A DNA stretch of 64,000 nt from Spirosoma sordidisoli (lineage in GTDB: Bacteria; Bacteroidota; Bacteroidia; Cytophagales; Spirosomataceae), in the NCBI RefSeq assembly GCF_004138325.1, contig NZ_SBLB01000006.1, forward strand, positions 248,001 through 312,000. The letters are read 5' to 3'. Each line of letters begins with the position of its first letter. Position 1 is the stretch's first letter. Positions 16,674 through 26,473 of the stretch are shown piece after piece. The notes under the pieces are model-generated. The model worked only from the letters and a program-made list of their open reading frames with translations. It had not been told where the DNA came from and made no database searches. The position numbers and the translations under genes were made by a program.

Positions 16674-18635
16674 TTATTCTGACCGGGACGGCTGTTTTTT
16701 AGGTTTGCTGCCAGCGGGGGTGTTCCAGAAAATGAAGGTGCCCCGGTTGGTTGAGGTGACGATGTCGATGGCGCCGTCTTTGTTGATATCGACCGCGGTT
16801 ACTTCGGAGCCCGCCCCCGAGCGGTTATGAATCAGTTCGGGCACAAACTCGGCCCCGCCGGGCGCTTTCGGATTCCGGACGGTTCGGTACCAGTACAGCA
16901 CCGGCGCGCCGTACGAGTCGGGATCGTACATGTTGTCGAGATGGGTGAAGTAGCGTTTGCCAACGATGAAATCGCGAATACCGTCGCCGTCTACGTCGGC
17001 ATAGGTGGCGCCGTGGGGTTGCGAGAAGGTCACGTTACCAGCGCTCTTTGTCGAGTAGTCGTCGCTGATCATATGGCGGGTAAACGAGATAGCACCGGCC
17101 TTGTCGCGCACCTGCTCGAACCAGGCCAGGCCAAAGCCATGTACGTTGAGGTTGGTGATTACATCGTTCAGCCCGTCGCCGTTGGCGTCGAATACAGCCA
17201 TCAGCGTGCCGCCGATGTTACTACCGCGGTTGCCGTAGCGACCAAACGCATACGGATGGTACGCCCAGAGGGTTTCCGGCGTCTTTTGGTCGGGCTGCTC
17301 CCACCAGCCGTAGGCGTTCAGGATGTCGAGCCGGCCGTCGCCGTTGATATCGCCGGTTCCGATGCCGTGGGCCAGCGCGTAGCCTTTGTCCGAAATAATG
17401 AATTCTTTCCAGGGTTTGGTCGGGTCGGCTCCGTCGGGCTTCGCATACCGCAGGGAGCCGCTGGCCGCATACACCAGTTCGGGCTGGCCGTCTTTATCGA
17501 TATCCACCAGATCGGTGATTTCGCTCTGCACAGCCGGCAGAATATCGTAGCTTTTCCAGCGCCGGGATTCCCCTTTCGGGTTGATCAGCACACTGGCCCC
17601 CGACGGGCTGATGAGCACATCGGGCCAGCCGTCGCCGTTGAAGTCGTGCGTAAACTGCACGTGGGTGCGGGTGAACTCCTTCGATGGACTCACCGCAATG
17701 GCCGGAAAAATTTCCCGATGCTTCGTGTAGTCAGGCCCGTAATAGATGTAGGGACCCGCAACTACGTCCATGATGCCGTCTTTATTGAAATCGGCGGCAT
17801 CGGCACCCCACGAATAGTACATATCACTGATACACTGCACGTTGAACCGGGGAGACGACTTTTCGGCCGGGTTCACGCGCATCGCAATGTCCTTGACCAT
17901 GATGTCTTTGAAGCGAACCTCACCCGACCCGCCCGCGTAGAGCGCAATAGGACCGTATTCGTATGTAGCCGAATCGCCATCTACGGCCCCACCGATCTCG
18001 GCGCCATCGTTCAGAAAATTGCGGATGACGTTCAGCTCGATAAACGTTTCGACCATATTCCAGTCGTCGGCGCGGAAGTCCGTATTGGGTCGGGCCAGCG
18101 GCAGGTTGGCGGGGGTAGCGGGGCGGGGTGGCATAGCCCGGCGGGCGTTGGCCTGGGCGTCGTTCTTCGGGGGGGCCAGCCGGTAGTAGATACCGCCCGC
18201 ATACCGCAACTTTTCGCGCTCGGTTATTTTCCCCTGCGCATCGATGGATACCGCATAAGGAGCTACTTCGTCTTTATTCAGGGCCAGGAAAATACCCTTC
18301 ATGCCCCGATCGGTTTTCTGCATCCGCAACAGCACCCCCGTTTCGGCCGAGGGGCTGCACTTGAACAACGCATGAAGACCGACATCCTGATACGACCGGT
18401 TCAGCACGAGCCAGCTCCCCCGGGAATCAGGCGCTAGCCGCGCAACGATCTCTCCGTTCTGAGCCTGCCAGTCGGCCTGCCCAACCACCTGGAACGAGTT
18501 GATATCGGAGGCCCTGACTACCTGGTCTGGCACAAACGTCTGACCGAACGCCGGTTTTTCAGACGCCGTCATATCCTGACCAAACAAGCTGGCAGACAAC
18601 ACCATTAAAGCAAATACACTTACAAACAGCCGCAT
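16674..18635 (-). CDS. Secreted DUF1080-like + FG-GAP/VCBS repeat protein
   Basis: 653 residues with a signal peptide (about 1-19). Residues 30-260 resemble a DUF1080/concanavalin-like domain (ETGVLLRM, GSWLVLN, WNMVETFIELN, VRFKDIMVKDIAMR). From about 270 to the end come calcium-binding FG-GAP/VCBS repeats with DxNxDG-type loops: DFNKDGIMDVV, DFNGDGWPDVLI, DINGDGRLDIL, DANGDGLNDVI, DVDGDGIRDFI and DINKDGAIDIV, which suggest a beta-propeller. Such proteins bind or attack extracellular sugars, but the activity is unproven. It follows the SusC/SusD pair after a strong hairpin. Confidence 0.85.
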   Translation of the reverse strand: MRLFVSVFALMVLSASLFGQDMTASEKPAFGQTFVPDQVVRASDINSFQVVGQADWQAQNGEIVARLAPDSRGSWLVLNRSYQDVGLHALFKCSPSAETGVLLRMQKTDRGMKGIFLALNKDEVAPYAVSIDAQGKITEREKLRYAGGIYYRLAPPKNDAQANARRAMPPRPATPANLPLARPNTDFRADDWNMVETFIELNVIRNFLNDGAEIGGAVDGDSATYEYGPIALYAGGSGEVRFKDIMVKDIAMRVNPAEKSSPRFNVQCISDMYYSWGADAADFNKDGIMDVVAGPYIYYGPDYTKHREIFPAIAVSPSKEFTRTHVQFTHDFNGDGWPDVLISPSGASVLINPKGESRRWKSYDILPAVQSEITDLVDIDKDGQPELVYAASGSLRYAKPDGADPTKPWKEFIISDKGYALAHGIGTGDINGDGRLDILNAYGWWEQPDQKTPETLWAYHPYAFGRYGNRGSNIGGTLMAVFDANGDGLNDVITNLNVHGFGLAWFEQVRDKAGAISFTRHMISDDYSTKSAGNVTFSQPHGATYADVDGDGIRDFIVGKRYFTHLDNMYDPDSYGAPVLYWYRTVRNPKAPGGAEFVPELIHNRSGAGSEVTAVDINKDGAIDIVTSTNRGTFIFWNTPAGSKPKKQPSRSE

Positions 18636-18706
18636 GGAAGAGGTAGTTTAAACCAGGCCGGAGCGCCGGACTGTGGGAGTAGTGAGAAGCAGGCAGCCGG
18701 GCGGGG

Positions 18707-18748
18707 GTCAGTCACCCGCAGCCCGTATACGGGAGCCGGGTGACTGAC
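18707..18748. terminator. Large hairpin after susD
   Basis: Outer arms GTCAGTCACCCG and CGGGTGACTGAC (12 bases, perfect) enclose the palindrome CCCGTATACGGG (18722-18733). It lies between the susD stop and the start of the DUF1080/FG-GAP gene. There is no T-run, so it may act as an attenuator or an RNA-stabilising 3' hairpin that keeps susCD mRNA more abundant than the downstream genes. Confidence 0.55.
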
Positions 18749-18826
18749 TTCGGACAACTGGTATGGTTTGGGGAAGGCATAGTTCGCCCAACCCACGCCC
18801 GTCTGGTACGATGACAGGTCCTGCGT

Positions 18827-20332
18827 TTAGTAGCCCGGATTCTGCTTGATTTTGCCGCCACTCAAATTGATTTCGAGCTGCGGAATCGGGAATATTTCGT
18901 TGATACCGTCGCGGAAGCCGGCGCCTTTGGCGGTTTTGTATTTTTCGCCGTAAGCCCGCAGCACTTTCCCGGCCCGGCCCTGGCGGACCAGCTCGAAGAA
19001 GCGCTCATACTCCTGCCCGAACTCGACCCGCTGCTCCTGCCAGATTCGTTCGCGAAGCGCCACTTTATCGGTCACCGTTACGTCGGGTAGTACTCCCGTT
19101 TTTCCCTGCCGGGCGCGGGCCCGAACCTGATTCAGGGCATTCAGGGCAGCGGTTGTGTTTCCGTTTTCGTTGGCTGCTTCGGCGTACCACAGCAGTACTT
19201 TCCCCAGCCGCATGTAGATATCGTCTCGACCCGCCTGCAGCGATCCGGCAATGCGCTCATATTCGGGCACGTACACTTTCTTGTTCAGGTAGCCGGTGCT
19301 GCTGTTGCCTACGTTGGCCACAAGCCCGTCGGGCATGACATCGCCCGTTTTGTAGACCGACTGCTCCAGGCGGGGGTCGCCGGGCTCGAAAGCGCTGACA
19401 AAATCGGGGGTAGGGTTATTGAAGCCCCAGCCATTGCGGGCGCGACTGGCCATCACGATATTGATCTGATTATTGGCTGGCTGCGCACCCTGATCGTTCA
19501 GGAACTGCACCTGGAAGATATGCTCCCGGCTGGTTTCGCCGGCCCGCAGAAACATGCCCATGTAATCGGCATGCAACGCGTACTCACCCGACTTGATCAC
19601 TTTGTCGAACCATTCTTCGGCCTTGGCGAAATTATTCATATACAGGTAGACCTTACCCAGATAAGCCTGAGCGGCCCCTTTGGTGGCCCGGCCCCGGTCG
19701 GCAGCCGGGTACTTACTGGCCAGCGGGAGTACCTCGGCGGCTTCTTCCAGGTCTTTGATGATCTGGGCGTAGACCTGCTGTTTGGGCGTGCGCTCCATGT
19801 CGTAGGTATTCTGCGAAGCAGTCAGCACCAGCGGCACATCCCCGAAGGTTTTGACCAGATTGATGTAGTACCAGGCCCGCAGAAACTTGGCTTCGGCCAG
19901 GTACTGGTTTTTGAGGGCCGCGTCCATCTGGATGTTCGGTACGTTGTCCAGCACCAGGTTGGCCCGCCGTATGCCGATGTACTCCGTCGACCAGGCGAAG
20001 CGGGCCGCATCGTTGTCCGACTGAATGTTGAAGAGGGAAATCTGCTGCGCATACAGCTGATCGGACCCCGATTCGCCCCCTTTTTCGGTATCGTCAGACG
20101 CTACGTTGGCTAGTACCCAGTGCATATAGCCGGTTCCTACGTAGGTGCAGCACCAGTTATTACCGGCCAGCGGGGTATAAGTAGCGGTTACGGCCCGGCG
20201 GGCATCGTCGGCGGTGATGTAGGCGCTGGAGGCACTGATCTGCGCCAGGGGTTCTTTATCCAGTACGCTCTTGCAGCCCTGCGAGGTGAACCAGCAAAAA
20301 CAGGTTAATAAGACGTATGATAGTAGCTTCAT
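18827..20332 (-). CDS. SusD/RagB-family lipoprotein (locus A)
   Basis: 501 residues. A lipoprotein signal ends in TSQGC (Cys20), so the protein is lipid-anchored, probably on the cell surface. It carries the usual SusD landmarks: KFLRAWYYINLVKTFGDVPLV near residue 150, the TPR-like AQAYLGKVYLYMNNFAKAEEWFDKVI segment, and the C-terminal IFPIPQLEIN...NPGY. SusD proteins bind the nutrient and close like a lid over the SusC transporter. It lies 78 bases after the partner SusC. The locus holds no glycoside hydrolase, so the ligand is probably a small saccharide, cyclitol or derivative. Confidence 0.95.
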   Translation of the reverse strand: MKLLSYVLLTCFCWFTSQGCKSVLDKEPLAQISASSAYITADDARRAVTATYTPLAGNNWCCTYVGTGYMHWVLANVASDDTEKGGESGSDQLYAQQISLFNIQSDNDAARFAWSTEYIGIRRANLVLDNVPNIQMDAALKNQYLAEAKFLRAWYYINLVKTFGDVPLVLTASQNTYDMERTPKQQVYAQIIKDLEEAAEVLPLASKYPAADRGRATKGAAQAYLGKVYLYMNNFAKAEEWFDKVIKSGEYALHADYMGMFLRAGETSREHIFQVQFLNDQGAQPANNQINIVMASRARNGWGFNNPTPDFVSAFEPGDPRLEQSVYKTGDVMPDGLVANVGNSSTGYLNKKVYVPEYERIAGSLQAGRDDIYMRLGKVLLWYAEAANENGNTTAALNALNQVRARARQGKTGVLPDVTVTDKVALRERIWQEQRVEFGQEYERFFELVRQGRAGKVLRAYGEKYKTAKGAGFRDGINEIFPIPQLEINLSGGKIKQNPGY

Positions 20333-20410
20333 GGCTAATGGATCTTGGGTTTAAGGAGCGCTTTTGTGGCAGCGTGTTCACGGTAGCGCCGGAAAGCGCT
20401 TTGGACAATA

Positions 20411-23400
20411 TCAAAGGCCAATGTTGACGCCCAGGGTATAGATCCGGGGCAGCGGGTAGTTCGTCTCGTCGATACCGATGTAGAGGGGGCTGTTGCCGCG
20501 GTTGCTACCCAGCTCAGGATCGAATCCGGGATATTTAGTGAAGGTCAGCGCGTTCTGAACCGACGCGTATACCCGCAGACTCCGCAGATTGACCACGCTC
20601 TTCGGAATGCGGTAGCCGATCTGGATATTCCGCAGCCGCAGATACGATCCGTCTTCTACGTAGTATTCCGACGAGCGCATGTTGTTATTCGGGTCGTTGG
20701 TATTCAGGCGGGGCACCGTATTGCTGGTGTTCGGGCCGGTCCAGCGGTTTTCCCAGACGTTCATGGTGTAGTTGAAGAAGTTGGCGCCTTCCATTCTGAA
20801 TTTCAGCCCCATGAATATGTCGTTGCCGTAGGTGCCCTGCAGCTGCATCCGGAAGTCGAGGTTCTTGAACGACGCGTAGGACGTTAGCCCGTAGGTGAAC
20901 TTGGGCCAGGGATTGCCGATCACGGTCTGGTCGTTGGCGTTAATGACGCCGTTGCCGTCCAGGTCCACGAAGCGTATGTCGCCGGGCGCGGTTCCGGTGC
21001 TCTGGAACGCGTGGGCCGCAATTTCTTCGCGGCTCTGGAAGAGGCCATTGGTCCGCCAGCCCCAGAATGAAGCGATGGGGCTGCCCACCTGCGTAACGTT
21101 TACCAGACCAACAAAGCTGATGAACTGGTTGATGGCCGTTCCGGAGTTGCTCAACGCATTTACCCGGTTCTGATTGAAGGCGATATTGCCCGACACACCG
21201 TAGTTGAAACCACCGGGAATGCTGTTGTTCCGATCGTAGCCCAGCGACAGCTCAACCCCTTTGTTGGTCACGCTGCCTCCGTTTACATAAGGCGCGTTCT
21301 GAATACCGGAGTAGCTGACAACCGGCACCTGCAGGAGCATATCGGTCGTTTTCTTGTTGTACACGTCGACCGAAGCCGTAACCCGGTTGTTGAAGCCGGT
21401 AAAGTCGACCCCTATGTTGGTTTCTTTGGTCGACTCCCACCGGAGGTCCGGGTTACCCATGCTGGTGACGGCCTGGCCGCGTACCACCGTCTGCGGGTTG
21501 CCGAAGGTGTAGTTGATATTAGGCGTAACCAGCTCAGTGAAGGCGTAGTTGGGTAACGAGTTCTGGTTGCCCAGAGACCCCCATCCGCCCCGCAGCATCA
21601 GGTTATTCACCCAGGTGACCTCTTTCAGGAAAGGCTCTTCGGACAGTTTCCAACCCAGCGAAAACGAGGGAAAATACCCGAATTTGTTGTTCTCCCCGAA
21701 GCGCGACGACCCGTCGGCCCGGAAGTTCACCGTCGTGAAATACTTGCTCTTGTAGTTGTAGTTAATCCGGCCGAGGTACGATAAGATGCCCCAGGCGCCG
21801 GCGTCGCCCTCTACCCGGTTGCTTTGGGTCGACAGGTTGAGGTAACGCAGATTCGGATTCTGGGTCGCGTTCAGGGGCAGTCCGGCCGCGTAGGCCAGTA
21901 TACCCTGCGTGTAGGATTCCTGAACGGTTACCCCGCCCAGAATATCGAACGTATGATCACCGATGTTTTTCTGGTAGGTCAGCGTGTTTACCCAGCTGTA
22001 TTCACGAAAACGGCTGGTACTTTCGGTCAGGTTGGCTACGTCGTTGAAGTTACTGGTAGAGATACGATACGCGGGGTTGAACACCGAGTTCTCCGAATAG
22101 CCAATGTTGAAGTTATACTGAGAGCGGAAGGTCAGCCCCTCCAGCGGAATGATCTCCGCGTATACATTGCCATTGATGACGGGCCGCCGGGTGTTGTTGT
22201 TGGTGTAATTGATACTGGCCAAGGGGTTGCCGGAGTTCAGCGAGGTTGGCGAATAACCCCAGTTGCCATCGGGCATCCTGACCGGAATTTCGGGGTTGGC
22301 CGTCAGCGTACTGCCCAGTATCGACCCGAAGTTGAACTCCGATATCTGCTTATACTGCGCCAGACTACCCGACAGGTTCTGACCGACCCGGAGATACCGG
22401 TTAATCGTGTGCGACGAGTTGATCCGCAGGTTGGCGCGGTTGAAACCCGATCCTTTTATGATACCCTCCTGGTTGATGTAGCCCCCCGAAAAGAAGAACT
22501 TGCTGTTCTCGTTACCCCCGCTGGCCGACAGGCTCACGTCGGTCATGGGCGCTACCTGAAACACTTCTTTCTGCCAGTTGGTACCCTCGCCCAGGGCCGA
22601 TGGATTCGGGTAGAGCGGCTGCTGGCCCGCGTTGACCAGACCTTCGTTATAGAGCGTTGCGTACTGAAACGCGTTGGTAACGGGGAAGTATTTCCGGATT
22701 TGCTGTACCCCCTGCGACAGGCTGACATCCAGCTGGGATTTGCCCGCCCGGCCTTGCTTGGTGGTGATCAGAATCACGCCGTTGGCGCCCTGAGCCCCGT
22801 AAATAGCGGCTGCGCTGGCACTTTTCAGCACCTGAATGCTCTCAATCTGGTCCGGTACCAGATCGAGCGGGTTGCTGTTCAGGTTGCCGTCCACGACGTA
22901 GAGCGGGTCCGAATTGTTGACGGTACCCGTACCCCGAACGCGGATCAGCAGGCCGGAACCGGGAGCCCCTGAATTTTGGGTTACCTGCAAACCGGCCACC
23001 TTGCCCTGCAATGCCTGACCAATCTGAACCACCGGCTCATCCTGAATTTCTTTGGCACTGATCGACCCAACGGCGCCCGTGATGTCACTGCGTTTCTGGG
23101 TACCATAGCCCACAACGACCACTTCGTTAATCAGCTTGAGATCGGTTTTGAGCTGTACATTGACAATGCTGCGGTTGTTGACCGCAATCTCCTGGGGCAG
23201 GTAGCCGACAAACGAGAAGATAAGCACGGCCGCGCTGTTGGGCGAGTTACCCTCGCTGATTCGGAAGGTATAATTGCCCTGCACGTCGGTGGCGGTTCCC
23301 TTCTGAGTGCCTTTCAGCAGGATGTTGACCCCCGGTAGCCCTCCCCCGCTCTCGTCGGTAACCCGCCCGGAAACGACCTGATCGGCCACTTTCAGGCTCA

Positions 23401-23872
23401 GTGTGCCGGCTTTGCCTGACTGGGCGTCGGCCTCCAGCTGATGGCCGGCCATTGCCGTAGCCGTAACATGATCGGTCAGGCCGGGGGTAGCCGGGGCGCT
23501 GTTCGATACGCTTTTCCTACGATCCCGCTTCTCATCCAGAATCAGGTACGAACCCTCTTTCACCTTCTTGTAACGCAGATGCGTCGGCTTCAGAATAGCG
23601 TTGAGGTTCTGCTCCAGCGGCAGGCTGTAGTTGATGCTGATGACCGACGTAGTCACGTTTTCGACTACCCCACCCTCAAAAATGATGTCGACCTGGTAGC
23701 GGTACTTGAGTTCCTGAAGAATATCCTTCAGTTTACGCATTTCCGATGTGGTGAGCTTCGGATTAATAACCTGGCGGCTGGAGGCAAAGGTCTGAGACCA
23801 GGCGGGCTGACTCATACAGGAAACAGAAAGCAATAGCAATCCTGCCCTCGCGAGTGGAGAGAATTTTTTCAT
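20411..23872 (-). CDS. SusC/RagA TonB-dependent transporter with STN domain (locus A)
   Basis: 1153 residues. Signal peptide (1-26), an STN-like signalling domain (about 35-113), a carboxypeptidase-regulatory-like domain (SGRVTDESGGGLPGVNI, near 168), a plug domain starting at EVVVVGYGTQKRSDITGAVG, and a C-terminal 22-strand beta-barrel. It imports ligand captured by SusD, powered by TonB. The STN domain marks it as a transporter that also signals, passing a ligand-bound state to the FecR protein encoded 27 bases upstream, which in turn controls the ECF sigma factor. Confidence 0.95.
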   Translation of the reverse strand: MKKFSPLARAGLLLLSVSCMSQPAWSQTFASSRQVINPKLTTSEMRKLKDILQELKYRYQVDIIFEGGVVENVTTSVISINYSLPLEQNLNAILKPTHLRYKKVKEGSYLILDEKRDRRKSVSNSAPATPGLTDHVTATAMAGHQLEADAQSGKAGTLSLKVADQVVSGRVTDESGGGLPGVNILLKGTQKGTATDVQGNYTFRISEGNSPNSAAVLIFSFVGYLPQEIAVNNRSIVNVQLKTDLKLINEVVVVGYGTQKRSDITGAVGSISAKEIQDEPVVQIGQALQGKVAGLQVTQNSGAPGSGLLIRVRGTGTVNNSDPLYVVDGNLNSNPLDLVPDQIESIQVLKSASAAAIYGAQGANGVILITTKQGRAGKSQLDVSLSQGVQQIRKYFPVTNAFQYATLYNEGLVNAGQQPLYPNPSALGEGTNWQKEVFQVAPMTDVSLSASGGNENSKFFFSGGYINQEGIIKGSGFNRANLRINSSHTINRYLRVGQNLSGSLAQYKQISEFNFGSILGSTLTANPEIPVRMPDGNWGYSPTSLNSGNPLASINYTNNNTRRPVINGNVYAEIIPLEGLTFRSQYNFNIGYSENSVFNPAYRISTSNFNDVANLTESTSRFREYSWVNTLTYQKNIGDHTFDILGGVTVQESYTQGILAYAAGLPLNATQNPNLRYLNLSTQSNRVEGDAGAWGILSYLGRINYNYKSKYFTTVNFRADGSSRFGENNKFGYFPSFSLGWKLSEEPFLKEVTWVNNLMLRGGWGSLGNQNSLPNYAFTELVTPNINYTFGNPQTVVRGQAVTSMGNPDLRWESTKETNIGVDFTGFNNRVTASVDVYNKKTTDMLLQVPVVSYSGIQNAPYVNGGSVTNKGVELSLGYDRNNSIPGGFNYGVSGNIAFNQNRVNALSNSGTAINQFISFVGLVNVTQVGSPIASFWGWRTNGLFQSREEIAAHAFQSTGTAPGDIRFVDLDGNGVINANDQTVIGNPWPKFTYGLTSYASFKNLDFRMQLQGTYGNDIFMGLKFRMEGANFFNYTMNVWENRWTGPNTSNTVPRLNTNDPNNNMRSSEYYVEDGSYLRLRNIQIGYRIPKSVVNLRSLRVYASVQNALTFTKYPGFDPELGSNRGNSPLYIGIDETNYPLPRIYTLGVNIGL

Positions 23873-23899
23873 GAATGAATAGGGCTTAGAAAGGATTAA

Positions 23900-24922
23900 T
23901 TAATCGACTTCACTCAAACGCACTGTATTCCCGTCGCGGGTGACTTTAAGATCAAAGATTTCGGCAACGAGCTCCAGCAATTCATCGACATTATCGGCCC
24001 GGAACGAGCCTACCAGCGTTCGCTGGGCAATCGCACTGTCAGATATGGTTACCGACAGTCCGTAATTTTCGGTCAATAGCTGCCCGAACGCCTGTAAACT
24101 CATATTGTCAAAAACGAACCGGCGCTCTTTCCACTGTTCGTACACCTGCGGTTTGATCTGGTGCTGAATCTGCGGTCGGTTCGGCTGCTCCAGCGATACG
24201 AGGTCGCCGGGTTTGAGAAAAATCTGATTCTGCGTTTTGCCCAGATTGCAGTTGACCTGAACTTTGCCTTTCCGCAGCATGACATTGGCACGGTACGAGC
24301 GGGTATTTACGGTAAACTCCGTGCCGTGAACAACCACATCGAAGCTCTTATCGGTCTTGACCTGGAACTTCAGGTTATTGTCGGTATGGGTGACGACAAA
24401 ACCAGCTTCGCCTTTCAGCCATACCTCCCGGCTTCGTTCGCTAAACCCGAATCGGGGCACGCGCAGCAGCGAATTAGCCTGTAAGAAAACCCGGCTCCCG
24501 TCTGACAGCAGCACCGGTTTCGTTTCGCCGTATACCGTCTGGTATGTTTTGTATAAGATCGTTTCCTGATACTGCCAGCCTAAAAAAAGCCCGCCAACCA
24601 GTACCGATGCGGCAGCCAGCCACCCCCAGGGCGACCTCACCCCCCGCCGTTGCGTGACGACCTCGAGCGGTCTCAGCTTGTCGGCATCCACATCGGCCAA
24701 CCCGGATGGCACCTTGTTCATGTGGTCGACAAACCGTTGCAGCGGTTCCTCAAGTGCTGGCAGATACGAGGCATTGTGCTGTTCCCATTCTGACAACCAG
24801 GCATAGAATTGCTCCCTGTTTGCTTCGCTGCCTAGCCACTCTTCGATCTGCCGTTTCTGCAAGGGCGTCGTCTTATCAGCGAAGTGGTCGAAAAGAAGTT
24901 GTTTGTCTATAGCCGGAAGCAT
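23900..24922 (-). CDS. FecR-family anti-sigma factor (locus A)
   Basis: 340 residues. The cytoplasmic N-terminal part (1-95) is followed by one transmembrane helix (WGWLAAASVLVGGLFLGW, about 99-116), a periplasmic FecR domain (about 125-235, with LSDGSRVFLQANSLLRVPRF and VHGTEFTVNTR), and a C-terminal DUF4974-type domain (FDNMSLQAFGQLL onward). FecR proteins hold an ECF sigma factor inactive until the SusC signalling domain reports ligand. Gene order sigma-fecR-susC-susD supports that role. Confidence 0.93.
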   Translation of the reverse strand: MLPAIDKQLLFDHFADKTTPLQKRQIEEWLGSEANREQFYAWLSEWEQHNASYLPALEEPLQRFVDHMNKVPSGLADVDADKLRPLEVVTQRRGVRSPWGWLAAASVLVGGLFLGWQYQETILYKTYQTVYGETKPVLLSDGSRVFLQANSLLRVPRFGFSERSREVWLKGEAGFVVTHTDNNLKFQVKTDKSFDVVVHGTEFTVNTRSYRANVMLRKGKVQVNCNLGKTQNQIFLKPGDLVSLEQPNRPQIQHQIKPQVYEQWKERRFVFDNMSLQAFGQLLTENYGLSVTISDSAIAQRTLVGSFRADNVDELLELVAEIFDLKVTRDGNTVRLSEVD

Positions 24923-24995
24923 ATGTTGAATCTCTATCTGAATATGTGGACAAATTGCCTGGGAAAACTACGTACTGTACCTGCCAATAAATTTA

Positions 24996-25688
24996 TCAGC
25001 ACAGCCAGCTTTCCAGCCAGGTGGTCAGGGCTATAACCAGCCATTGGTCTTTTAACCCCGATCGCAGCGTTGACAGCGCCTTGGCAATATATACCTCAAC
25101 GGTACGCACCGATAGCTTCAGCTCCTGGGCAATATCTTTCGCTTTCCGGCTTTCGAACCGGAACATGATAAACACCTTACGACACTGCGGAGGCAGTTCG
25201 GCCACCATCTTATCGATGCGGTGGTACAGCTCCTCGTACCGCATGATGGACTCGGGCAGATCGCCCAGGGGGGCCTCCTGCTTCTCGGCCGACTCAAGCG
25301 AACAAAGTTTTTTATGCTCGTTGGCCAGGTAGTTGTACGATCGATTCCGGACAGACCGAAACAGGTAGGCCCGGTACGACTGACGCACCGACAGGTAGGC
25401 CTGGGTGTCCCAGAACGTATAAAATACATCGGCAACCAGATCCTCAGCTACCTCTTTGGAATAAACGAACCGGCTGGCGTGGGTGCACATGGGCCGGTAA
25501 TAATGCCGAAAAAGCAGTTCGCAGCCCTTTTTCGGATCAGTCTCGAATACCTTCCGGATAAACAGCTCCGTATCGACGGGTAGCTTCACTAACTCATCCG
25601 GGGTTTCGTTGGCGGTCGGGTTACTAACTATATTGAAAGGTCTTTGAAAAGCACTGGTTGAGAGCGTCAAAGGAGCAACTGTCTCCAT
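24996..25688 (-). CDS. ECF sigma factor (locus A)
   Basis: 230 residues. Sigma region 2 covers about 60-125 (LLFRHYYRPM, EVAEDLVADVFYTFW) and region 4 about 165-215 (LPPQCRKVFIMFRFESRKAKDIAQELKLSVRTVEVYIAKAL). The first 45 residues are an unusual, probably disordered extension; a start further in is possible. It should direct transcription of the locus A susCD and downstream genes when freed from FecR. It is transcribed away from the second sigma gene at 26474. Confidence 0.93.
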   Translation of the reverse strand: METVAPLTLSTSAFQRPFNIVSNPTANETPDELVKLPVDTELFIRKVFETDPKKGCELLFRHYYRPMCTHASRFVYSKEVAEDLVADVFYTFWDTQAYLSVRQSYRAYLFRSVRNRSYNYLANEHKKLCSLESAEKQEAPLGDLPESIMRYEELYHRIDKMVAELPPQCRKVFIMFRFESRKAKDIAQELKLSVRTVEVYIAKALSTLRSGLKDQWLVIALTTWLESWLC

Positions 25689-26473
25689 AAGTTAGCTATG
25701 ATTAAGTTAGTTTTTCGGCCACCTATCTATAAGACAAAAAACCCGATAGAACTACGTAGCTAATTTCTAATTTTTTCCAGAAAAATTTGGACAAATTCTC
25801 TTTACGGTAGGAATGACTAGGTACATATCACGTACCTAAAGCAACTACAAGTCTTTCTACAGCGCGTTGCCCGACCGCCAGGCAGTAGTTATACCCTTTC
25901 GTAGCGGTTGGTTGACATAGGCCGGGCGCGGTGTAGAAAATAGTACCTTCGTTTGTATAGCCGATCGTACAGCCCTGGTCTCTTTCTATAACCTTGCTAT
26001 AGTGGTTAACCCGAACATAATGAAGTGTTTACCAACCCGATACTGAATCAACATCAGGTATGGAAGCCGACATAGGAAAGAAAGTTGCTATCAGGATTCC
26101 ATATCGTTGTGTTAAAAAACCTTACTATCCAGATAATCTTATACTTAATAATGATATAAAAATACTTTTACTTTGTAGTTGCGGAATCTGCCTCTATGCT
26201 CAACAACCAGGGAAACAGAGCCGATTAAGGTCACGGTACTTATCTGTCTCTGTTTCTACGAAATAACCGCTACAGGGTATATGAAAGGCCGGTTCCGTCT
26301 CCAAACCCGACCATTAACCAACTCGGCTCACCTGACCGGTACCTACGGACAGGCAGGCACATAGACCCACTGGAAGCACGAACTGAACCTGTACAGTACA
26401 ACTCAATTTTCACTATACAACTGAAAGCGGAAAATTTACCCGTTCAGTTGGCGTAAGGGATCTCCAAACATTC
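25689..26473. other. 785-base intergenic region between divergent sigma genes
   Basis: No convincing gene: the small reading frames here (for example 26060-26266) have no domain, no RNA features and no supported start. The segment near 26090-26180 is strikingly AT-rich for this genome and includes TTACTTTG at 26168-26175, one mismatch from a -7 element. The palindrome AATTTG-GA-CAAATT lies at 25784-25797, about 95 bases before the locus A sigma start. The region must hold promoters for both sigma operons. Confidence 0.6.
25784..25797. promoter_or_regulatory. Palindrome upstream of the locus A sigma gene
   Basis: AATTTG-GA-CAAATT is a perfect 14-base palindrome in an AT-rich stretch, positioned where an operator for the minus-strand sigma gene could lie. 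Function is inferred from position only. Confidence 0.3.

Noticed and set aside
16827-18437. 536-codon plus-strand reading frame opposite the DUF1080/FG-GAP gene
   Set aside because: Antisense shadow; the minus strand carries a clear signal peptide and calcium-binding repeats.
26060-26266. 68-codon reading frame in the sigma-sigma intergenic region
   Set aside because: No signal or domain; AT-rich control region more likely.
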